This document shows positions 1-6,195 of a stretch of DNA of 6,482 bases, piece by piece. The notes under the pieces are model-generated. The model made no database searches. It had not been told where the DNA came from and saw only the letters and a program-made list of their open reading frames with translations. Every line of letters begins with the position of its first letter. The stretch's first letter is position 1. Made by a program: the position numbers and the translations under genes. The stretch covers positions 1-6,482 of the forward strand of contig JBKPSR010000072.1 of NCBI GenBank assembly GCA_046735115.1. Direction: 5' to 3'. Source of the DNA: JACVRW01 sp046735115. Lineage in GTDB: Bacteria; Actinomycetota; Thermoleophilia; Solirubrobacterales; Thermoleophilaceae.

Positions 1-1748
1 CGGACGACGAGCTGCGCTCGCTGCTCGAGGGCTATGGGCACGCCCCGGTGTTCGTAGAGGGAGACGAGCGCGAGGCGGTGCATCGCGAGCTGGCGGCGGG
101 CCTGGACAGCTGCCTCAACGACATCGCGCGGATCCAGGACAAGGCCCGAGAGGGTGCCATCGAACGCCCCCGCTGGCCCATGATCGTCCTGCGAACGCCA
201 AAGGGCTGGACCGGGCCGAAGGAAGTGGACGGCCTACCCGCGGAGGGCACTTACCGCTCGCACCAAGTGCCGCTCGCCGGCGTCGGCAAGAACCCGGAGC
301 ACCTCCGTCTACTCGAGGAATGGCTCCGCTCCTACCGCCCGCATGAGCTCTTCGACGAGTCCGGGGCGCTCCGCGCCGAGCTGCGCGAGCTGCGCCCGGA
401 GGGTGAGCGGCGCATGGGTGCAAATCCGCACGCGAACGGCGGGTTGATCCTCCGGGACCTCGAGCTACCCGACTTTCGGAGGTATGGGGTCGCCGTCGAG
501 CAGCCCGGCAGCGCGGCATCCGAGGCCACGCGCGTCCTCGGAGCCTGGTTGCGGGACGTGATGCGCGCGAACGAATCCGCGAGCAACTTCAGGGTCATGG
601 GACCGGACGAGACGGCCTCCAATCGGCTGAGCCCGCTGTTCGAGGTCACGAACCGTGCTTGGATGACCGAGCGCCTCGAAGGCGACGACCACCTCTCGCC
701 CGACGGTCGCGTCATGGAGATCCTGAGCGAGCACCTCTGCCAGGGCTGGCTCGAGGGCTACCTGCTCACGGGACGGCACGGGCTCTTCAACTCCTACGAG
801 GCGTTCATCCACATCGTGGACTCGATGTTCAACCAGCACGCGAAGTGGCTGAAGGTCACGCGGGACATCCCCTGGCGGCGGCCGATCGCGTCGCTCAACT
901 ACCTCCTCTCGTCACACGTCTGGCGCCAGGACCACAACGGGTTCTCGCATCAGGACCCCGGCTTCATCGACCACGTCGCGAACAAGAAGGCCGAGATCGT
1001 GCGCGTGTATCTGCCGCCGGACGCCAACTGCCTGCTGTCCGTCGCGGACCACTGCCTCCGGTCGCGCGACTACGTCAACGTGATCGTCGCAGGGAAGCAG
1101 CCCTCGCTGGACTACCTCTCCATCGACGAGGCGATCATCCACTGCACGCGTGGGATCGGAATCTGGGAGTGGGCCTCGAGCGGCAACGGGGAGCCCGACG
1201 TCGTGCTGGGATGCGCAGGCGACATCCCGACGCTCGAGACGCTGGCTGCGGCGGCGCTCCTGCGCGAGCACCTTCCCGACCTGAGCGTGCGCGTAGTGAA
1301 CGTCGTCGACCTCATGCGCATCCAGCCGCCCTCCCAGCACCCGCACGGGCTGCCCGACTCGGAGTTCGACGCGCTGTTCACGACGTCGCAGCCGATCATC
1401 TTCGCCTACCACGGCTACCCGTCGCTGATCCATCGCCTCGCCTACCGGCGCACCAACCACCGCAACCTGCACGTGCGCGGCTACCGGGAAGAGGGCACCA
1501 CCACTACGCCATTCGACATGGTGATGCTGAACGATCTGGATCGCTACCACCTGGTGATGGACGTGATCGACCGGGTGCCTGGCCTGGGCGAGCAGGCTGC
1601 CGGCCTGCGCCAGCAGATGGCCGACGAGCGGCTGCGACATCGCGCCTACACTCGCGAGCACGGCGACGATCCGCCCGACGTGCGCGACTGGGCGTGGCCG
1701 GGGGCCGCCTCGATCCGACCCGAGCCCGCTCGCGGCGTTCCTGGCTGA
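1..1748 (+). CDS. xfp: Phosphoketolase (Xfp), C-terminal ~580 residues, 5' end outside window
   Basis: Thiamine-diphosphate enzyme that cleaves xylulose 5-phosphate (and usually fructose 6-phosphate) with inorganic phosphate, giving acetyl phosphate plus glyceraldehyde 3-phosphate (or erythrose 4-phosphate) in the cytoplasm. The reading frame is open from base 3 and ends at TGA 1746-1748. Family members are about 800 residues, so roughly 210-230 N-terminal residues, including the EGGELGY and GDGE signatures, lie off the left edge. Visible motifs: PKGWTGPKEVDG (from 198), SHQVPL (258-275), GPDETASNRL (600-629), SEH...LEGYLLTGRHG (~726-782), DHNGFSHQDPGF (930-965), then the C-terminal XFP domain from about 1190. 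By spacing, the Lys at 201, His at 261, Glu at 609, Ser at 618, Glu at 729, Tyr at 795 and Asn at 936 match active-site residues of the bifidobacterial enzymes (numbering recalled, not aligned). No inactivating change is seen. A tail of about 15 residues follows the usual RDW...WP ending. ackA follows after 7 bases. The promoter is not in the window. Confidence 0.97.
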   Translation, partial: DDELRSLLEGYGHAPVFVEGDEREAVHRELAAGLDSCLNDIARIQDKAREGAIERPRWPMIVLRTPKGWTGPKEVDGLPAEGTYRSHQVPLAGVGKNPEHLRLLEEWLRSYRPHELFDESGALRAELRELRPEGERRMGANPHANGGLILRDLELPDFRRYGVAVEQPGSAASEATRVLGAWLRDVMRANESASNFRVMGPDETASNRLSPLFEVTNRAWMTERLEGDDHLSPDGRVMEILSEHLCQGWLEGYLLTGRHGLFNSYEAFIHIVDSMFNQHAKWLKVTRDIPWRRPIASLNYLLSSHVWRQDHNGFSHQDPGFIDHVANKKAEIVRVYLPPDANCLLSVADHCLRSRDYVNVIVAGKQPSLDYLSIDEAIIHCTRGIGIWEWASSGNGEPDVVLGCAGDIPTLETLAAAALLREHLPDLSVRVVNVVDLMRIQPPSQHPHGLPDSEFDALFTTSQPIIFAYHGYPSLIHRLAYRRTNHRNLHVRGYREEGTTTTPFDMVMLNDLDRYHLVMDVIDRVPGLGEQAAGLRQQMADERLRHRAYTREHGDDPPDVRDWAWPGAASIRPEPARGVPG

Positions 1749-1755
1749 CGCGCAG

Positions 1756-2793
1756 GTGCGCGTGCTCGTCGCCAACGCCGGGTCGAGCAGCCTCAAGCTC
1801 TCGCTGCTGGATTCGGACGACAGCGAGCTGTGGGCGTCCGAGCTCGAGGCCCCGCGGGCGGTGGTCGAGCGCGACGCCGTTGCGGCGGCGCTCGCGGAGC
1901 TGCCCGAGGCGCCCGCCGTGGCGGGGCACCGCATCGTTCACGGGGGTGAGTGCTTTCGACAGGCGGTTGTCATCGACGAAGGCGTGGAGGCGGCGCTCCA
2001 CGAGCTCGCCGTGCTCGCGCCTCTCCACCAGCCGAAGTCGCTCGCCGCGCTCGGCGCCGTTCGGCACGCGCTGCCGGGCGTGCCGGAGGTCGCATGCTTC
2101 GACACGGCATTTCATTCCACGCTTCCGTCCGCAGCAGCGACCTACGCGCTCCCACGCCAGTGGCGCGAGCGCTATGGCGTGCGGCGCTACGGCTTCCACG
2201 GCCTTTCGCATGCCTACGCCGCACGAGCAGCCGGGGCTGCGCGCAGGATCGTGACCTGCCACCTGGGGGCCGGCGCATCGCTGTGCGCGGTGCTCGACGG
2301 CCGCTCCGTCGACACGACCATGGGATTCACCCCGCTCGACGGCCTCGTGATGGCCACGAGGTCGGGCTCGGTCGATCCCGGCCTGCTGCTCTGGCTCCAG
2401 CAGAACGAAAACGTCTCGGTCGACTCGATGACCGAGGCGCTCGAGCACGAGTCCGGCCTCCTCGGTCTAGCGGGCACTGCCGACATGCGAGCGCTGCTGG
2501 AACGCGATGACGCCGAGGCCAGGCTGGGGGTCGACGTCTACATCCACCGTCTGCGGTCGGGCATCGGGGCGATGGCAGCGTCACTCGGCGGGCTCGACGC
2601 GCTCGTCTTCACCGGCGGAGTCGGCGAGAACTCCCCCCGGATCCGCGAGCTCGCGTGCGAGGGGCTGGGGCACCTCGGCGTCGGCGCTCCGGAGAGCGGC
2701 GTCCGCGTGCTCGTCATACACGCGCGCGAGGACCTGGAGATCGCGCGGCAGGTGCGGGCGCTACTCGGCGTGCAGGGCCTCGAGGACCTGTAG
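1756..2793 (+). CDS. ackA: Acetate kinase, compact form
   Basis: Transfers phosphate between acetyl phosphate and ADP, giving acetate and ATP. Next to xfp it is the natural consumer of the acetyl phosphate made there. The 345 residues carry the ASKHA-fold kinase motifs in order: NAGSSSLK (7-14), GHRIVHGG (57-64), APLHQP (88-93), FDTAFHSTLP (115-124), YGFHGLSHAYAA (145-156), HLGAGAS (169-175), GFTPLDGL...TRSGSVDP (190-208), TGGVGEN (286-292) and AREDLEIAR (323-331). Arg59, His91, Asp116, His152, Arg202 and Glu325 fit the catalytic set known from Methanosarcina AckA. The Asn usually found in HLGNG is Ala172 here. The protein is about 50 residues shorter than the usual ~400; roughly 30 of these are missing between the N-terminal phosphate loop and GHR. 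The start is GTG 1756, because MRVLVANAGSSSLK is the family N-terminus. There is no clear Shine-Dalgarno sequence, so coupling to xfp termination 7 bases upstream is likely. The stop is TAG. The last 33 bases overlap the permease gene on the other strand. Confidence 0.95.
   Translation: MRVLVANAGSSSLKLSLLDSDDSELWASELEAPRAVVERDAVAAALAELPEAPAVAGHRIVHGGECFRQAVVIDEGVEAALHELAVLAPLHQPKSLAALGAVRHALPGVPEVACFDTAFHSTLPSAAATYALPRQWRERYGVRRYGFHGLSHAYAARAAGAARRIVTCHLGAGASLCAVLDGRSVDTTMGFTPLDGLVMATRSGSVDPGLLLWLQQNENVSVDSMTEALEHESGLLGLAGTADMRALLERDDAEARLGVDVYIHRLRSGIGAMAASLGGLDALVFTGGVGENSPRIRELACEGLGHLGVGAPESGVRVLVIHAREDLEIARQVRALLGVQGLEDL
2761..2793. other. Tail-to-tail coding overlap of ackA and ABC permease gene
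   Basis: Both strands code here. The plus strand gives the last ten residues of acetate kinase (LLGVQGLEDL) plus TAG. The minus strand gives the last ten of the permease (LQVLEALHAE) plus TAG. The codon boundaries coincide on the two strands, so each codon is the exact reverse complement of a codon in the other gene. The permease ending is the usual C-terminus of FtsX-type permeases, and the acetate kinase runs past its expected Glu325 helix, so both endings look real. Confidence 0.9.
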
Positions 2794-5319
2794 CCGCGCA
2801 CCGCGCCGGGCGGGCGCGGCGGCGGCGATCACCCCGACCAGAACGGCCAGCACGAGGAAGATCGCGAGCTGTCCGGGCGGAGGCTCGAAGCCCAGGCCGA
2901 GGTCACCGAGCGACTCGGTGACGAGGAACGCAAACAGCAGACCCACGCCGATTCCCATTACGCCGCCGATCACCGCGGTGATGACGCTCTCGTAGCGCAC
3001 CATGCGCCGCACCTGTGCGCGCGTCGCTCCGACCGCTCGCAGCAGGCCGAACTCGCGCGTTCGCTCGTGGATCGACAGGAAGAGCGAGTTCGCGATGCCG
3101 AACAACGAGATGACGACGCTCATCCCGAGCAATGCGTAGAGGAGATACACGAACTGATCTAGCACCTTGGTCTCGGCCTCGGCGAACTCGGAGCGCGACT
3201 TGACGCTCGCGACCGGGAACGGCTCAACGGCGTTCTCAACCGCGTGCTTCGCAACGTCCTGCGGAACACCCGAGAGGGTGTGCGCGAAGATCAACCACGG
3301 ATCTCGCGCCGACGAGATCTCGTCGAACAGCGCGTACGGGACAATGGTGCCCTGGAGCATCTGGGGATCGTGGTAGACGCCGACAACATGGAGCCGCGCC
3401 CGGCCGCCGGTCGGCGTCTCGACCCTGTACGAGTCTCCGACGCCCAGGTGATGCGCCTTGGCGAACTGTTCCTCGATCAGGGCGTTGTGACCGCCTAGCT
3501 GGGCGAGGGCTCCGGGGCCGCTCGAGCCGACCCAGTCGATCCTGTAGAGCTTCTCGATCGTGGATGGGTCGACGCCGTTGATGACGTCGGTTATGGGGCT
3601 CGACTTCTTGCCGTTCACCTTGACCTGATCGAGCAAGACGCTCGACGAGGTCGCCACCTCGGGCGTTTGCGCGACCGCGTCGGCGGCCGCGGCCGGAATC
3701 GGCTGCATCGTGTCCGAGCGAACGATCAGGTCGGCTGTCACCACACGCGAGACGGTCGCGTCAAACGATGCCTTGATGCCGTTCGCGAAAACCGCAACGA
3801 ACACCACGAGGCCGAGGCCGACCATCAACGCAGCCGCGGTCGTTGCGGTTCGGGCGGGGTTCCTCATCGCGTTCTCGCGCGCGAGGAGCCCTGGCTCCGC
3901 GAACAGACGCTCGAGCGGCCAGCCCACCGCTCCGGCCAGCGGGCGAACGAACCACCGGGCGCTGAGTCCGACGCCGACGAACAGGAACACCACGCCCACA
4001 GCCATCGTGCTGAGGCGGCTCGTCGCCGGTCCTGAGCCGAAGAGCCCGGCTATCAGCATTCCGACGCCGAGCACGGCGATGAGCCCAGCGAGCCAAGGCC
4101 TCCAGCGCCGGTGCCGTGTGGGGACTTCCTGATCGCCACGCTGCAGGGCGGCGATGGGAGGCACGCGCGTTGCACGGCGTGCGGGGGTGATTGCCGCAAC
4201 CTGGGTGACGCCGATCCCGATCAGGAGCGAGACGGCGATCGTCCGCGGCGCGAGTTCGAGGCCACCGGTGGGTATCCCGAGACCCACGGCCTCGAACAAC
4301 TGGGCGGTTCCCTTCGCGAACAGCAGGCCGAGCGCAAGTCCCAGTAGCGAAGCGGCCAGCCCGATCGCAAGCGCTTCCAGTGCCACGCTGCCGAGGATCT
4401 GCCGACGCGTGGCGCCGAGCGTGCGCAGCATGGCGAACTCGCGTGTTCGCTCGGCCACAGTGATCGTGAAGGTGTTGAAGATGATGAATGCGCCGACCAG
4501 CAGCGCCGCGCCCGCGAAGGCGAGCAGAGCCGGCTTCAGAAAGCCGCCGATCTGGTCGTTGATGTCGCCCGCCGTCTCTTCGGCGGCCTTGTCCCCCGTC
4601 CGCACCTGAACCCGATGGGGTACCACCGACTGGATCCGCCGCTCGAGCTGTTGAGGCGAGACGCCGTCGGCGGCGGCGACGTCGATCGATGTCACCTTGC
4701 CGGCTCGGTCGAACCACGACTGGAGATCCTCGAGGCGCGCCGACACGACGTCGGTCCCACCCGTGTCCGAGCTGCCGAACTCGTACGAGCCCACCACCGT
4801 CACGGGCACGATCCCGCGGTGGGTGGCGATCCCGATGTGGTCCCCGGGCCTCAGGTGGTACTTGTCGGCGGTGGCGCGAATGAGCGCCACCTCCCCGGAG
4901 CTCTGCGGCAGACGCCCATCCACGACCGTCTCGGCCCTGAACGGCTCGCCGAGGATCGCGGTGACGATCGTCCCGCCGCCGCCGGTGGACTTCTTGAGGT
5001 CGCCGTCGATGACGAGCCCGCCCGGCGACCACAACGCGCCCTCGGCCCTCGCCACGCCGGGAACTTGGCGCACGCGCCCGACCAGGCTCTCGTTCAGCGG
5101 CCGCGGGGTGCTGAACTGGCTGGTGAAGGCGTCCTTCGGGCTCAGCTCGACGTCGACTCCGCTGTACGCGGTGTTCTCGAGATCCTCGAAGCCCGTCCGG
5201 ATCTGGTCCGTGAGCACGTAGGTGCCCGCGATCATGGCGACGCCGAGCAGGACCGCAATGGCGGTCAGTGCGGAGCGGAGCTTGCGCTCGACGAGGCCGC
5301 CGAGGGTGAGGCCGATCAC
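2761..5319 (-). CDS. ABC transporter permease, two-module FtsX/MacB family
   Basis: Membrane subunit of an ABC exporter of the MacB/LolCDE/FtsX type, with 852 residues. Two similar halves are visible. Half one: TM near 17-36, a large extracytoplasmic domain ~40-260 (MacB periplasmic-core type), then TMs ~262-288, 309-335 and 360-380. A middle pair of TMs lies at ~408-429 and 436-457. Half two: TM ~492-513, an extracytoplasmic domain ~515-720, then TMs ~724-750, 778-800 and 817-835. Each half has the cytoplasmic coupling sequence ERTREF-x-x-LR-x-x-GATR (290-305 and 752-767), which in this family contacts the ATPase. The start is GTG 5319, supported by an AAGGAG 8 bases upstream and a GTGA overlap with the ATPase stop. 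The C-terminus VLEALHAE is typical. Such permeases export or extract lipoproteins, peptides or antibiotics; the substrate cannot be read here. No membrane-fusion protein or two-component system is in the window. The 3' end overlaps ackA. Confidence 0.93.
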   Translation of the reverse strand: MIGLTLGGLVERKLRSALTAIAVLLGVAMIAGTYVLTDQIRTGFEDLENTAYSGVDVELSPKDAFTSQFSTPRPLNESLVGRVRQVPGVARAEGALWSPGGLVIDGDLKKSTGGGGTIVTAILGEPFRAETVVDGRLPQSSGEVALIRATADKYHLRPGDHIGIATHRGIVPVTVVGSYEFGSSDTGGTDVVSARLEDLQSWFDRAGKVTSIDVAAADGVSPQQLERRIQSVVPHRVQVRTGDKAAEETAGDINDQIGGFLKPALLAFAGAALLVGAFIIFNTFTITVAERTREFAMLRTLGATRRQILGSVALEALAIGLAASLLGLALGLLFAKGTAQLFEAVGLGIPTGGLELAPRTIAVSLLIGIGVTQVAAITPARRATRVPPIAALQRGDQEVPTRHRRWRPWLAGLIAVLGVGMLIAGLFGSGPATSRLSTMAVGVVFLFVGVGLSARWFVRPLAGAVGWPLERLFAEPGLLARENAMRNPARTATTAAALMVGLGLVVFVAVFANGIKASFDATVSRVVTADLIVRSDTMQPIPAAAADAVAQTPEVATSSSVLLDQVKVNGKKSSPITDVINGVDPSTIEKLYRIDWVGSSGPGALAQLGGHNALIEEQFAKAHHLGVGDSYRVETPTGGRARLHVVGVYHDPQMLQGTIVPYALFDEISSARDPWLIFAHTLSGVPQDVAKHAVENAVEPFPVASVKSRSEFAEAETKVLDQFVYLLYALLGMSVVISLFGIANSLFLSIHERTREFGLLRAVGATRAQVRRMVRYESVITAVIGGVMGIGVGLLFAFLVTESLGDLGLGFEPPPGQLAIFLVLAVLVGVIAAAAPARRGARLQVLEALHAE
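2801..2819. terminator. GC hairpin just past ackA, doubtful terminator
   Basis: A perfect 7-bp stem (CCGCGCC, 2801-2807, with GGCGCGG, 2813-2819) and a 5-base loop start 8 bases after the ackA stop. No T-run follows on the plus strand. On the minus strand these bases encode the conserved PARRGAR segment of the permease, which alone could explain the GC-rich symmetry. It is the only place close to the ackA stop where I see a terminator-like structure, so it is listed as a weak candidate. Confidence 0.2.
3018..3067 (-). repeat. Internal repeat of permease coupling motif, copy in second half
   Basis: This stretch and 4404-4453 align without gaps at about 40 of 50 bases, with 18 of 19 identical at the end containing GAACTCGCG (plus strand). 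Both encode the ERTREF...LR..GATR coupling region of the two FtsX modules. The similarity is coding, reflecting an ancient duplication within the permease family, and is not a mobile repeat. Confidence 0.6.
4404..4453 (-). repeat. Internal repeat of permease coupling motif, copy in first half
   Basis: Partner of the stretch at 3018-3067, lying 1386 bases away in the same orientation. It encodes residues near 290-305 of the permease. The identity may be kept by constraint on the ATPase contact surface and by shared GC-rich codon choice. Confidence 0.6.
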
Positions 5320-6089
5320 GCGGCGAGCTCCTTGAGGTGATCGAGGATCTGCTCCTGCGAGGGACGCTCCTGCCGGTCGACTATCCGCCCGTCCGCGAGG
5401 AACAGCACCGAGTCGGCGATCGCGGCCGCGCCGGCGTCGTGCGTGACCATCACGATCGTCTGGCCGAACTCGTCGACCGCGCGACGTAGGAGCGCAAGCA
5501 CGTCGCGGCTCGCGTTGGAATCGAGGTTGCCGGTTGGCTCGTCGGCGAATACCACGGCCGGGTGGGTGATCAGCGCACGGGCGACTGCGACACGCTGCGC
5601 CTGGCCACCCGAGAGCTCGCTGGGCCGATGGTGACGACGGTCGCCGAGGCCGACCGTGTCGATCAGCGTCTCGAGCCAGTTGCGGTCCGGCTCGTCACCG
5701 CCGATCCGCACCGGCAGCAGGATGTTCTGCTCGGCGTTCAGTACCGGCAGCAGGTTGTAGCTCTGGAAGATGAAGCCGACCTCACGGCGCCGGTGGAGCG
5801 TGAGCCGGCGATCATCCAGCCCATCGAGCCGAGTTCCGTCGATTTCGACCCAGCCGCTCGTCGGGACGTCGAGGCCGGCCAATATGTGCATGAGCGTCGA
5901 CTTGCCGGACCCGGACGGGCCCATGATCGCGGTGAACGAGCCGCGCGCAAAGTCGACCGACACGCCGCGCAGAGCGTCCACGGCTGCGGCCCCCTCCCCA
6001 AACCGCTTCGTGATCTCGTGCCCGCGGACGACGATGTCCGTCGCCGGTGCGTCGGTCAGCTCCTGAACTGTGGCGCTGCGAGTAGGCAT
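5316..6089 (-). CDS. ABC transporter ATPase, MacB/LolD type
   Basis: Cytoplasmic nucleotide-binding subunit that powers the permease encoded right behind it. Counting from ATG 6089 (257 residues): Walker A GPSGSGKST (57-65), Q-loop FQSYNLLP (108-115), signature LSGGQ (159-163), Walker B VVFADEP (179-185) with catalytic Glu184, D-loop NLDS (188-191) and switch His217 (VTHD). ERP...QILDHLKELAA ends the protein at TGA, overlapping the permease GTG by 4 bases, so the two form one translationally coupled operon. The order ATPase then permease is usual for this family. The frame stays open upstream to a GTG at 6140, but ATG 6089 is preferred: the extra 17 residues are rich in charged and Pro residues, no Shine-Dalgarno sequence precedes the GTG, and the extension runs through a perfect inverted repeat. 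ATG 6089 itself has only a weak GGGCG-like site. All catalytic motifs are intact. Confidence 0.94.
   Translation of the reverse strand: MPTRSATVQELTDAPATDIVVRGHEITKRFGEGAAAVDALRGVSVDFARGSFTAIMGPSGSGKSTLMHILAGLDVPTSGWVEIDGTRLDGLDDRRLTLHRRREVGFIFQSYNLLPVLNAEQNILLPVRIGGDEPDRNWLETLIDTVGLGDRRHHRPSELSGGQAQRVAVARALITHPAVVFADEPTGNLDSNASRDVLALLRRAVDEFGQTIVMVTHDAGAAAIADSVLFLADGRIVDRQERPSQEQILDHLKELAA
5328..5333 (-). promoter_or_regulatory. Shine-Dalgarno sequence of the permease gene
   Basis: The minus strand reads AAGGAG, 8 bases before GTG 5319. It lies inside the last codons of the ATPase gene (…LKELAA). A strong site in this place supports the GTG start and shows that the permease can be translated both by coupling and by its own ribosome binding. 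Confidence 0.8.
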
Positions 6090-6116
6090 GCGCCCATGCT
6101 GATAGCGCCGCTCACT

Positions 6117-6137
6117 CGGGTCGTCGGGGACGACCCG
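6117..6137. promoter_or_regulatory. Perfect 9-bp inverted repeat, candidate operator or leader hairpin
   Basis: Arms CGGGTCGTC (6117-6125) and GACGACCCG (6129-6137) are exact reverse complements separated by GGG. The dyad ends 28 bases upstream of the ATPase ATG. It could bind a dimeric repressor of the TetR, MarR or GntR type acting on one or both divergent genes, or fold as a hairpin in the ATPase mRNA leader. No regulator gene is in the window. The repeat itself is plainly seen; its role is inferred. Confidence 0.45.
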
Positions 6138-6178
6138 CACAGGTATGCGGGCAACTACTTACGGCCGGGCGGACCCGC

Positions 6179-6189
6179 GGGGAGATACT
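6179..6189 (+). promoter_or_regulatory. Shine-Dalgarno-like run and overlapping -10-like hexamer
   Basis: GGGGAG (6179-6184) ends 11 bases before GTG 6196 and can serve as a ribosome-binding site. GATACT (6184-6189) resembles a -10 box and would place transcription start at about 6196, i.e. at the GTG itself, giving a leaderless mRNA. The two readings exclude each other. No good -35 is seen upstream, so the ribosome-binding reading is preferred. Confidence 0.3.
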
Positions 6190-6195
6190 CGCGGC

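Larger units (their letters stand above)
6090..6195. promoter_or_regulatory. Divergent control region between ABC operon and SRPBCC gene
   Basis: These 106 bases separate the ATPase start (6089, leftward) from the next gene start (6196, rightward), so promoters for both should lie here or inside the genes. I find no convincing -35/-10 pair for the minus strand. The region holds the inverted repeat at 6117-6137 and a -10-like hexamer and Shine-Dalgarno-like run near 6179-6189. Confidence 0.6.

Noticed and set aside
912..1934. 340-codon minus-strand open frame opposite xfp
   Set aside because: It is antisense to conserved Xfp codons, has no recognisable domain and crosses the xfp-ackA boundary. 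It is a codon-bias shadow.
659..2254. 531-codon open frame on the plus strand spanning the xfp-ackA junction
   Set aside because: It lies out of frame with two well-matched enzymes and its product is Arg/Ala/Pro-rich low-complexity sequence, as expected when high-GC genes are read in the wrong frame.
2794..2835. GC-rich GGC/CGG run after ackA as a regulatory repeat
   Set aside because: It encodes Ala and Arg codons of the conserved permease C-terminus, so composition and protein constraint explain it.
3761..5032. 423-codon minus-strand open frame inside the permease gene in another frame
   Set aside because: The product is an Arg-rich string without motifs, and the true frame has clear TM segments and FtsX motifs throughout.
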